Below, piece by piece: positions 54,778-62,782 of a DNA stretch of 64,000 nt. Under the pieces are notes generated by a model. The model made no database searches and had not been told where the DNA came from. It saw only the letters and a list, made by a program, of their open reading frames with translations. The stretch lies in NCBI GenBank assembly GCA_963818685.1, contig CAWFTJ010000006.1:124001-188000 (forward strand), in the 5' to 3' direction. Made by a program: the position numbers and the translations under genes. Source of the stretch: CAJCJE01 sp963818685. Lineage in GTDB: Bacteria > Actinomycetota > Actinomycetes > Mycobacteriales > Pseudonocardiaceae. Numbering within the stretch: position 1 is the stretch's first letter; each line of letters starts with the position of its first letter.

Positions 54778-56700
54778 GTGCTGCCAGCACCCAACCTGGA
54801 CGACCGCCACTTCCAGCAGCTCGTGGACGAGGCCAAGCGATACGTGCAGCAGCGCACCCCGGAGTGGACCGACCACAACGTGTCCGACCCAGGGGTCACG
54901 CTCATCGAGACGTTCGCGCACATGGTCGACCAGCTCGTCTACCGGCTGAACCGGGTGCCCGACCGCAACTACCTGGCGTTCCTGGACCTGTTGGGGGTGC
55001 GGCTGTTCCCGCCGACGGCGGCCCGTGCCGAGGTGGTGTTCTGGCTCGCGGCCGCGCAACCCGACACCGTACTGCTGCCGGCCGGCACCGAGGTCGCGAC
55101 CGAGCACCCGGCCGTCGGCGAAGCGGTTGTGTTCGCCACCGTCGACGACCTGCCGCTGCCGCCGTGTGAGCTGACCAGGCTCGCCACCGTGTCGGCTGCG
55201 GGCGAGCACGTCGACCGCACCCGTGACCTGGGCACTGGCCGTGACGTGCCGTGCTTCCAGGCGCGACCGGCCCCCGGCGACGCGGTGATGTTCGGCCTGT
55301 CCGACGCCGTGCCGCGCTGCGTGGTGGCGATCAGCGTGGACAGCCAGGTCGAGGGCATCGGCGTGGACCCGAGGCAACCGCCGCTGGTGTGGGAGGCGTG
55401 GAGCGGCACGGATTGGACGCGCTGCGACACCTACGGGGACACCACCGGCGGTCTCAACAAGCCCGGTGAGGTCGTGTTGCGGGTGCCAGCGACCCACGTG
55501 CAGTCGGCGGTGGGCGGGATGCGCGCGGGTTGGCTGCGCTGCCGGGTCGTCGCACCCGTGCCGGACCAGCCGTTCTACTCGGAGTCGCCGACCGTGCGGG
55601 TGGCGGAGGCGGCCACGATCGGCGGGGTGATGACCGTCGAGCACTCCGAGACCATCCTCGACACGCAGCTCGGCGTGTCCGAAGGCGTGCCAGGGCAACG
55701 GTTCCGGGTCGCCAGGACGCCGGTGTTGACCGACGGTGACCCGATCGTCGTGCAGGTGTCGACGCAGCGGGGTTGGGAGGACTGGACGGTGGTTGACCAA
55801 TTCGGTGCGTCCGGTCCGGCCGACCGGCACGTGACACTCGATCCCACGACGGGTGAGTTCTCGTTCCCGCCCGTCGTACGGGAAGCCGACGGCGGGCTGC
55901 GGCACTACGGCGCCACCCCCGCCAAGGAAGCCAGGATCCGGATTCCGTGCTACCGCACCGGCGGCGGCCGCGCCGGCAATGTGTCACGCGGGGCGATCTC
56001 GTTGCTGCGCAGCTCGATCCCCTACGTGGCCAGGGTGGAGAACCGTGAGGCGGCCGGTGGCGGGGTCGACGGTGAGACCGTGGACGAGGCCAAGATCCGT
56101 GCACCGCAACAGCTTCGGGTCCAGGAGCGGGCCGTCACAGCGTCCGACTACGAGCACATCGCGCGCCTTGCCGCGCCGGCGGCGGCCAGGGTGCGGTGCG
56201 TGCCGGTGACCGACGAGGCAGGCGGGGCACGGGTGTTGGTGGTGCCGGACGTGGTCGCGGACGAAGGTGACCGGATCCGATTCGAGCAGCTGTTCCCACC
56301 CGAGCAGATGCTGTCCGCGATCGCCGGCGAGTTGAACCAGCGGCGGATGCTGGGAACCAGAGTTCTGGTGGAACCGCCGTACTACCAGGGCGTGACGATC
56401 GTGGCACGGCTGGTGGCGTCCGAGCCGGACGTGGACCGGGCAGCGGTCGACGCGCTGTACCGCTACCTGAGCCCGCTACACGGCGGCGTCGACGGGACCG
56501 GTTGGCCGTTCGGGCAGGCGCTGTACTTCGGCGAGGTTTTCGCCGTGCTGCAACGGGTTCCCGGCGTGACGGCCGTGCAGGAGGTGCGGCTGTTTCCCGC
56601 CGACCCGATCACCGGTCGGCGGGGTACCGCGACCGATCACGTCGAGTTGGTGCCGCACGCACTGCTGTTCTCACACCAGCACCAGGTGTCGGTGCTATGA
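54778..56700 (+). CDS. Baseplate J/gp47-like protein (Afp11-like)
   Basis: The 640-residue baseplate protein has NLDDRHFQQLVDEAKRYVQQ, YLAFLDLLGVRLFPPTAARA, RAVTASDYEHIARLAAPAAA and the C-terminal LSPLHGGVDGTGWPFGQALY motif, typical of 'putative baseplate assembly' proteins of eCIS. It forms the wedge with gp25. Only one J-type protein is present. GTG 54778 is taken as start. Its stop overlaps the next ATG (ATGA). Confidence 0.92.
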   Translation: MLPAPNLDDRHFQQLVDEAKRYVQQRTPEWTDHNVSDPGVTLIETFAHMVDQLVYRLNRVPDRNYLAFLDLLGVRLFPPTAARAEVVFWLAAAQPDTVLLPAGTEVATEHPAVGEAVVFATVDDLPLPPCELTRLATVSAAGEHVDRTRDLGTGRDVPCFQARPAPGDAVMFGLSDAVPRCVVAISVDSQVEGIGVDPRQPPLVWEAWSGTDWTRCDTYGDTTGGLNKPGEVVLRVPATHVQSAVGGMRAGWLRCRVVAPVPDQPFYSESPTVRVAEAATIGGVMTVEHSETILDTQLGVSEGVPGQRFRVARTPVLTDGDPIVVQVSTQRGWEDWTVVDQFGASGPADRHVTLDPTTGEFSFPPVVREADGGLRHYGATPAKEARIRIPCYRTGGGRAGNVSRGAISLLRSSIPYVARVENREAAGGGVDGETVDEAKIRAPQQLRVQERAVTASDYEHIARLAAPAAARVRCVPVTDEAGGARVLVVPDVVADEGDRIRFEQLFPPEQMLSAIAGELNQRRMLGTRVLVEPPYYQGVTIVARLVASEPDVDRAAVDALYRYLSPLHGGVDGTGWPFGQALYFGEVFAVLQRVPGVTAVQEVRLFPADPITGRRGTATDHVELVPHALLFSHQHQVSVL

Positions 56701-57284
56701 CCCGCGCGGCCGTACCCGAGCTGCCCAGCAGGTATCCGATCGGCGCCCAGCTGCCGTCGCTGTACGCGGAGGACAGCTTCGCACAGCGGTTCACCTCGGG
56801 CCTTGACGTGGTGCTCGCGCCGATTCTGTCCACATTGGATAATCTGGCCGAGTACCTCGACCCGTATCTCACGCCCGCGGACTTCGTGCCCTGGCTGGCC
56901 TGCTGGGTCGCAGCCGACCTCGACCCCGACTGGCCGTCACGGGCACGCCGGCTTGCGGTGTCCGGTGCCGTCGCCGAGCACCGTTGGCGCGGTACCGCGC
57001 GCGGGCTCGTCGAGCAGCTGCTGCGGTCCGCGGGCGTGCACGCTCGGGTGTCCGACAGCGGCGGCGTGGCCTGGTCGACCACGCCCGGCGGTACGTTGCC
57101 CGGTCAGCCGACGCGGGAGGTCGTGGTCGAGGTGTGGCCGGCCGGTCCCGATCCCGTCGACGAACAGCGGGTGACCGCCCTGGTCGCCGCCGCCTGTCCG
57201 GTCCATCTGCGCAGCTCCGTTCGAGTGCTGCCACGCCAAGAAGCTCACGTGCCCCCGCACGTGAACAGTGACGACGGGGAGTGA
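56697..57284 (+). CDS. Phage tail protein I-like baseplate protein (Afp12-like)
   Basis: The 195-residue gpI-like protein has LPSLYAEDSFAQRFTSGLD, FVPWLACWVAADLDPDWP and RRLAVSGAVAEHRWRGTARG. It completes the wedge. The C-terminus has VVVEVWPAGPDPV and a histidine-containing end. No tail-fibre gene follows, so surface targeting by fibres is not expected. Its stop is five bases upstream of the next ATG. Confidence 0.9.
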   Translation: MTRAAVPELPSRYPIGAQLPSLYAEDSFAQRFTSGLDVVLAPILSTLDNLAEYLDPYLTPADFVPWLACWVAADLDPDWPSRARRLAVSGAVAEHRWRGTARGLVEQLLRSAGVHARVSDSGGVAWSTTPGGTLPGQPTREVVVEVWPAGPDPVDEQRVTALVAAACPVHLRSSVRVLPRQEAHVPPHVNSDDGE

Positions 57285-57288
57285 GGAC

Positions 57289-58242
57289 ATGCGCCCATGT
57301 CCCGTGTGCGGCACACTGACCGCCGAAACCGACGACTTCTGCGGGAACTGCGGGTCCTACCTCGGCTGGGGCCAACCAGCCGCCGCCCAGTCTACTGTGG
57401 ACAATCCGCGACCGGACCAGCCACAACTTGATCAGCCACAAACCGACCAGCCGCAACCGGATCAGCCGCAACTGGATCAGCCGCAGCCGGTGCAGCCCGC
57501 CACGCCCATCGCGCCTCGGCCCACCCGCGAGACCGCCGTCGCCGAGACGAAGGTCGACGGGCCGCCGTGCCCCAACTGCGGCACCGCGAACCCGCCCGGC
57601 CGCCGGTACTGCCGTCGGTGCGCGCATCCGCTGACAGGACACGAAGAACCCGCCCAGTCCCAACGCCAACGCAGGCCCCGGCGGCCGCGCAGCGCGTCCG
57701 GCCGGCTCACCCGCACCCTGGTGATACTGGCACTTGTCGTTCTGCTCGTGATCGCCGGCTTCGCCCTGCGCCCCGTCGGCGTCTGGGTCTTCCAGGACAT
57801 CCTCGACAAGACCTCCCATGCCGCGCCCGTGCACCCCGTCGCCGAGACCGCCAGCGCCTCGGCCCCCGGACACCCCGCGACCGCCGCGGCCGACGGAATC
57901 ACCAACCGCTACTGGGGCTCGCCCGGCGTCGGGTCGTGGATCGAGTTCACCTTCGACCACCCGTTCCGCCTGCTGTCGCTGGACATCACCACCGGTTCGT
58001 CCACCGACCCCACCGAGTTCGGCAAGCAGGCCAGGCCCACCCAGTTCGACATCGTCGCCACCGCCTCCGACGGCACCACCACGAACCTGTCCTGCGCACT
58101 GCTCGACCAGCCAGGCGCCCAGACCGTCCAGGCCGGTGTCAGCGACGTCGTGCGGATCAGACTGACCATCCGCGCCGTCGCCGGCAGCCAACCCGGCAAG
58201 GTCGCCGCCCTGGGCGAGGTCGAGTTCTTCCAGCGCTCCTAG
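57289..58242 (+). CDS. Zinc-ribbon, single-TM, glycan-binding-like eCIS protein (CisA-like layout)
   Basis: The 317-residue protein starts with a zinc ribbon (RPCPVCGTLTAE and FCGNCGSYLG). A DQPQ-repeat linker and a second zinc ribbon (PCPNCGTANPPGRRYCRRCA) follow. One TM helix lies near 148-168 (TLVILALVVLLVIAGFAL). The extracytoplasmic discoidin/NADase-type glycan-binding-like domain (WIEFTFDHPFRLLSLDITTG; AALGEVEFFQ) completes the chain. The same arrangement, cytosolic part plus TM plus outer glycan-binding-like domain, is known for the Streptomyces CIS membrane protein CisA. It may anchor particles to the membrane from inside. ATG 57289 follows GGGGAG. It is the last intact gene of the unit. 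Confidence 0.78.
   Translation: MRPCPVCGTLTAETDDFCGNCGSYLGWGQPAAAQSTVDNPRPDQPQLDQPQTDQPQPDQPQLDQPQPVQPATPIAPRPTRETAVAETKVDGPPCPNCGTANPPGRRYCRRCAHPLTGHEEPAQSQRQRRPRRPRSASGRLTRTLVILALVVLLVIAGFALRPVGVWVFQDILDKTSHAAPVHPVAETASASAPGHPATAAADGITNRYWGSPGVGSWIEFTFDHPFRLLSLDITTGSSTDPTEFGKQARPTQFDIVATASDGTTTNLSCALLDQPGAQTVQAGVSDVVRIRLTIRAVAGSQPGKVAALGEVEFFQRS
57415..57490 (+). repeat. 15-bp tandem repeat coding DQPQ linker
   Basis: Five or six units of roughly CAGCCGCAACTGGAT (coding variations of DQPQL) form the linker between the two zinc ribbons. Confidence 0.85.
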
Positions 58243-58289
58243 CTGATCGATGCGGTGAAGTTGGTGTCAGCGATCGAACGCGATCAGTG

Positions 58290-58557
58290 ACCGTCCGCTG
58301 GTCACACCGGTCATCCTCACGTTCCTCCTTGGCTTCGGCAAATGTACTTGACCTTGCCTTGAGGCTCGGCGTGCCGGTCTGGGTGGCGCCGCTGGTTCTT
58401 CGCCGAGCGGGGTTGCGGCAGCGCTTCAATGAGTTGGAGACCGAGCGCCAGGCCCTTGTGACGACCATCGCCGGACTGGACCGGCAGGAGGCGCGGGAGC
58501 CCGACTGTCCCGGCGTGGATCAGGGTGCTCTGAACTGCAAGGATTTGACTTGCTGAG
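58290..58557 (+). pseudogene. DUF2637 membrane protein remnant fused to a recombinase-like tail
   Basis: In one frame LVTPVILTFLLGFG reads into a stop. With one A removed near 58342 the other frame gives NVLDLALRLGVPVWVAPLV, the signature of DUF2637 proteins found on actinomycete integrative elements. It then abruptly continues GLRQRFNELETERQALVTT, which resembles the coiled C-terminal part of serine recombinases. This looks like a chimeric scar of a former mobile element. Confidence 0.5.
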
Positions 58558-59213
58558 GGTGGTATCGGAGCGAGTTCAGGAGCACCTTTCGGTCATTTGG
58601 TAGTCGGACGGAAGTCGCGAGCAGCTCCTGGGCCACGAGGTCGGGACCCGACGGTGACGTTGACAGGTGCACCCTTGGTGCAGGCCGTCCTTCTCCATCG
58701 ACAGCTCCCGCACCGACGTCTTGGCGGGACGAGCAGCGTGGACTCCGAGGCGGTCGCGACCCCGTCAAGGCCACTTCTTGTCGGCCGCGCAGCGCCGCGC
58801 CGGACGCGAACTGGGCCCGGCCAGCGCCGTCGCCGACTCCAGTGTGCACGGCAGGGCAGCAAACACGGGTCGCACGAGCGAGAGCAGCGGCGGGTTGCCG
58901 CAGTGGCTGGCCGCAGTAGCTGGCCGCAGTGGTCCCGCTGCCGCTGACGTTCGGCGCCCTGGCTGAGCATGGCCGGGACGGCCCGACGCTGTCGTTGCAG
59001 ACCAAGCTCTGAGGCGGTTACGGGGAGCAGTTGTCGGCCTACTCGCGCTGCGCTGCAGTACTGCTGTGATCGGTCTGCGAGGAGGTGACGGGACCACCTG
59101 GGCGTTGGCTACAAGTCGAGTGCCGTGTCCGGTGGCGCATCGACCGCATTTCTGGGTGCCGCCGCCGTGCTGGCTGGCGGCTCCTTCCGGCACCCTACAG
59201 GCGTTCCTCGTCA
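58558..59213. other. Gene-free stretch with weak remnants
   Basis: Short frames on both strands match nothing I can name. A minus-strand piece (PNDRKVLLNSLRYHPQQV, near 58600-58530) is protein-like but isolated. Small direct repeats (GGCCGCAGT) occur near 58905-58935. It is probably decayed mobile DNA at the boundary between the eCIS and the sugar-nucleotide block. Confidence 0.45.
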
Positions 59214-60524
59214 TCATCCCGCTCGGCGACCGACACCGATCCAGCCGATCCCAGCGCGGCGCAACACGTCGGGGTCGAGCAGGTTGCGGCAGTCGACCAC
59301 CACGCGGCCGACGAGCGCACTGGCCACCGCATCCCAGTCCAGCGACCGGAACTCCGGCCACTCGGTGAGCACGACCAGTGCGTCCGCGTCCTTGGCGGCG
59401 CGCAACGGCTCGTCGACCACGGTGACGTCGTCTGTCCTGCCGGGCACGGCGGCTCGACAGGCCGGGTCGTAGCCGGTGAGCTCGGCGCCGCGTTCCCTCA
59501 GCAGCCGAGCGACGGCGAGGGCGGGGGAGCCGCGCAGGTCGTCGGTGCCAGCTTTGAAGGTAAGCCCGAGCAGGCCGAGCCGCTTGCCGCCGAGCTCGCC
59601 GCCGACCGCATCGGCGATCTTGTCGACCATGATCCGGAGCTGCCGCTCGTTGGCGGCGATGCTCGCGGTGACCAGCGGCAGCTCGATCCCGGCCGCGGCC
59701 GCGACCTGCACCAGCGCGCTGGTGTCCTTCGGCAGGCAGGACCCGCCCCAGCCCGGGCTGGGCCGGAGGAACGCCTGGCCGATCCGCCGGTCGTGGCCCA
59801 TGCCCTCGGTGACGTCCGCGATGTCGGTGCCCAGGACGTCGCACAGCTCGGCCAGCGCGTTGATGTAGGACAGCTTCATCGCGAGGAAGCAGTTGGCCGC
59901 GTACTTCACCATCTCGGCGCTGGCCGCGTCGGTGAGCACGGTCGGTGCGCCGAGCCGTGAGTAGAGCGCCGCCACGCGCTCGGCGGCGTCCTGTGCGTCG
60001 CTGCCGACGACGATCCGGTCCGGGTGCAGGAAGTCGTGCACCGCCGAGCCCTCGCGCAGGAACTCCGGGTTGCTCACCACGGCGACGTCGCGGCGGTTCA
60101 ACAGCCTGCGGGTGGCCTCGGCGGTGCCGACGGGCACCGTCGACTTATTGACGACGACACAGCCGGCCGGCAGCAGGTGCCTGATCTCGGCCGCGACGGC
60201 CCGCACCGCGGCGAGGTCGGCAGCGCCGCCCTCGCCCATCGGGGTGGGCACGCAGAGGAACACCACGTCGACCGGCTCCCCGTCGCGCCTCGCCACCGCG
60301 TCTCGCGCCCCCAGCACGAACTCGAGCCGCTCCGCGGCCTGGTTCTCGGCCACCAGCTCGGGCAGCCCCGGCTCCAGGATGTCGACCACTCCCCGGCGCA
60401 GCCGCTCCACCTTCGCCTCGTCGACGTCCGCGCAGACCACGCGGTGGCCGAGCGAGGCGAGGCAGGCGCCGGTGGTGAGACCCACGTAGCCGGAACCGAT
60501 CACAGCGATGCGCCGCGTGTACAC
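59214..60524 (-). CDS. UDP-glucose 6-dehydrogenase
   Basis: The 436-residue enzyme oxidises UDP-glucose to UDP-glucuronate with 2 NAD+. It has Rossmann start IAVIGSGYVGLTTGACLA, STVPVGTAEATRR, NPEFLREGSAVHDFLHPDR, the catalytic Cys in GWGGSCLPKDTSAL, and GLLGLTFKAGTDDLRGSPA. Complete active-site motifs suggest activity. GTG 60524 lies nine bases after GGGGAGGAG, and longer starts are unsupported. Its product is the substrate of the next upstream minus-strand enzyme (60719-61684). Confidence 0.93.
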   Translation of the reverse strand: MYTRRIAVIGSGYVGLTTGACLASLGHRVVCADVDEAKVERLRRGVVDILEPGLPELVAENQAAERLEFVLGARDAVARRDGEPVDVVFLCVPTPMGEGGAADLAAVRAVAAEIRHLLPAGCVVVNKSTVPVGTAEATRRLLNRRDVAVVSNPEFLREGSAVHDFLHPDRIVVGSDAQDAAERVAALYSRLGAPTVLTDAASAEMVKYAANCFLAMKLSYINALAELCDVLGTDIADVTEGMGHDRRIGQAFLRPSPGWGGSCLPKDTSALVQVAAAAGIELPLVTASIAANERQLRIMVDKIADAVGGELGGKRLGLLGLTFKAGTDDLRGSPALAVARLLRERGAELTGYDPACRAAVPGRTDDVTVVDEPLRAAKDADALVVLTEWPEFRSLDWDAVASALVGRVVVDCRNLLDPDVLRRAGIGWIGVGRRAG

Positions 60525-60718
60525 GACTGTTTGCTCCTCCCCGACGACCTGGTGACCGAACATCGCGGTTCGCGTCAAGCGGTCGTGCTGCTGGACTGGT
60601 GCGAGCGCAGCTCCCTGCAGGAGGTTTCGAGATCCACGAAATGCAGCGAGCTGCCCTACCGGTCTCGGTCGTGTCGTTCACCCAGCCGTGAGTCGATCTT
60701 GTAAGGGAAAGCCGGAGG

Positions 60719-61684
60719 CTAGCCGTGCTCGTGACCTCCGGCGCGCGCACGTTCCCCTTCGTGCTCCCGGAACCATTCAATCGTGCGTCGCAATCCCGTC
60801 TCAAGCGGCACCGAGGCCTGCCAGACCAGCAGTTCCCGGGCCTTCGCGACGTCGGGACGACGGACGGTCGGGTCGTCCTCGGGCCGGGGCACCGAGCAGA
60901 TCTCGCTATTGCCTCCGCACAACGTCCTGACTCGCTCCGCCAATTCGAGAACCGTCACTTCGGAGTCGTTCCCCAGGTTCACCGGGCCGGCGATGTCGGA
61001 GCGGAGCAACCGGTGGATGCCCTCGACCAGGTCATCGACATAACATAACGAGCGTGTCTGCGAGCCATCGCCCGCGACCGTGATCGGTTCTCCGGCGAGC
61101 GCCTGGCGGATGAATGTCGGGATCGCTCGCCCGTCGTTCGGCCGCATTCGAGGCCCGTACGTGTTGAAGATGCGTGCGATCGCCGTGTCGACTCCGTGCG
61201 TTCGCCGGTAGGCCGCCGTGAGTGCCTCCGCGTAGCGCTTTGCTTCGTCGTAGACCGCACGCGGTCCGACAGGATTGACATTCCCCCAGTACTCCTCCGG
61301 CTGCGGGTGCAGCTGTGGGTCGCCGTAGGCCTCTGATGTGGAGGCCATGAGGAACCGGGCGCCCTTCGCCCTGGCGAGGCCGAGGGCATTCAGGGTGCCG
61401 ATGCTTCCGACTTTCAGTGTTTCGATCGGTAGCGCTAGATAGTCGACCGGAGAGGCTGGGGACGCGAAGTGCAGAACGGCATCGATCGGTCCCGGCACGT
61501 GGATGTAGTTGGTCACGTCACAGTGCACCAACTGGAATCCTTCATCGGGGAGCAGGTGTCGAACGTTTTCTGGTCTCCCTGTGACGAAATTGTCGAGACA
61601 GACGACCTCCCACCCGTACTGCAGCATCCTCTCGCTGAGGTGACTTCCGAGGAAACCCGCACCTCCGGTGATTACCGCGCGCAT
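60719..61684 (-). CDS. UDP-glucuronate decarboxylase (UDP-xylose synthase)
   Basis: The 321-residue extended SDR enzyme has NAD-binding GGAGFLGSHLSERML and the UXS hallmark EYWGNVNPVGPRAVYDEAKR (YxxxK pair Tyr/Lys). Further motifs are IARIFNTYGPRMRPNDGR and VAGDGSQTRSLCYVDD. Together with the dehydrogenase it would convert UDP-glucose to UDP-xylose via UDP-glucuronate. ATG 61684 follows GGGGAGGT (seven bases). The 194-base gap to the dehydrogenase shows no gene. Confidence 0.92.
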   Translation of the reverse strand: MRAVITGGAGFLGSHLSERMLQYGWEVVCLDNFVTGRPENVRHLLPDEGFQLVHCDVTNYIHVPGPIDAVLHFASPASPVDYLALPIETLKVGSIGTLNALGLARAKGARFLMASTSEAYGDPQLHPQPEEYWGNVNPVGPRAVYDEAKRYAEALTAAYRRTHGVDTAIARIFNTYGPRMRPNDGRAIPTFIRQALAGEPITVAGDGSQTRSLCYVDDLVEGIHRLLRSDIAGPVNLGNDSEVTVLELAERVRTLCGGNSEICSVPRPEDDPTVRRPDVAKARELLVWQASVPLETGLRRTIEWFREHEGERARAGGHEHG

Positions 61685-61801
61685 TGACGTACCTCCCCAC
61701 GTGTCGGCGAGTCGTAGTACCCTCCCGGCTTGCGCCGGATAGTCCGGTCCTCGCTTGACCGGCATCAGAGGAACACTCGGACGGAGGGTCCTGCCCCGCT
61801 C

Positions 61802-62782
61802 CTATAACCGCCCGGGGCCGTCGAGCGCCCGGGTCAGCATGTCGATCTCGTCGGTGAGCTCCGCCACCAGGTCGTCCTGGCCCTCGCCGCGCATCATCGC
61901 CTGGAGCCGATCCAAAGCGGCCAGGTATATGTCGCCGGCGTCGGCGCCCGGCGTCGTCCCGCGTTTGAGCGAGGCGAGCAGGACGTGGGTGTACATCTGC
62001 CGATGAGCATTCACGACCAGCCGGTAGTACGAGTCGCCGCCGAACCGGGCCCGTTCCGAACTGCCGACGTCGCCGGCGGGGATGTAGTACTTGCTCGGGA
62101 TGCCCGGTTCGAAGTGGACCAGGCCATCGCCGGCGAAGATGCGGATCCAGCAGTGCGCGTCCTCGGCACCGCGCGCCTGCGCCGGAAACGGGTAGCGGAG
62201 CATGGTCGAGGTCCGCGCCGACACCGTCGACGTGAGCGACACGTACCCGGTGTCGGTCGCCATCCTGAGCCAGCAGTCGGCGCCCGCGAGCGGCTCCCGG
62301 TCGAGCTGCTCGAGGATCTCGACGATCGACGGGGTCAGCTTGTCCCGCTCCCACTCGTTGTCCCACTCGTCCACGACGGTGAAGGGCGAGTAGACGAAGA
62401 CGACGTCGGGACGCGCCGCGAACACCGCGCGGGTCACCTCGACGCGACGGGGATGGGCGAGGTCGTCGCAGTCGAGGAACATGACGAAGTCGCACCCGCG
62501 CCGGTGCGCCTCCTCCACCCCGCGATTGCGTGCGGCGCCTTGACCCATGTTGGTCTCGTTGCGCAGTAAGACGATCCGGTCCGGGTCCTCCGCGGCGGCG
62601 GCCTCGACCACCGCGACGCCGGCGGCTTGGGGCGACACGTCGTCGACGATGACGAGCAGCCACTCGGGGTCGGTCTGCCGCCGTACGCTCTCGATCGCCG
62701 CCCGCGTCTGCTGTGCGAGTCGGGGGTGGTCGCTGAAGTGCGACATCACGAAGGCCCCCCGGGGCATGTCCTTGCCAGTCAC
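61802..62782 (-). CDS. Family 2 glycosyltransferase
   Basis: The 326-residue soluble GT-A enzyme has VMSHFSDHPRLAQQTRAAIE, WLLVIVDDVSPQ, NMGQGAARNRGVEEA and the metal-binding DxD-like FLDCDD. An acceptor-side region contains GAEDAHCWIRIFAGD. It could transfer xylose or another sugar from a nucleotide donor made by the adjacent genes. GTG 62782 overlaps the TGA of the NRPS-like gene (GTGA), so they are co-translated. Confidence 0.85.
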   Translation of the reverse strand: MTGKDMPRGAFVMSHFSDHPRLAQQTRAAIESVRRQTDPEWLLVIVDDVSPQAAGVAVVEAAAAEDPDRIVLLRNETNMGQGAARNRGVEEAHRRGCDFVMFLDCDDLAHPRRVEVTRAVFAARPDVVFVYSPFTVVDEWDNEWERDKLTPSIVEILEQLDREPLAGADCWLRMATDTGYVSLTSTVSARTSTMLRYPFPAQARGAEDAHCWIRIFAGDGLVHFEPGIPSKYYIPAGDVGSSERARFGGDSYYRLVVNAHRQMYTHVLLASLKRGTTPGADAGDIYLAALDRLQAMMRGEGQDDLVAELTDEIDMLTRALDGPGRL

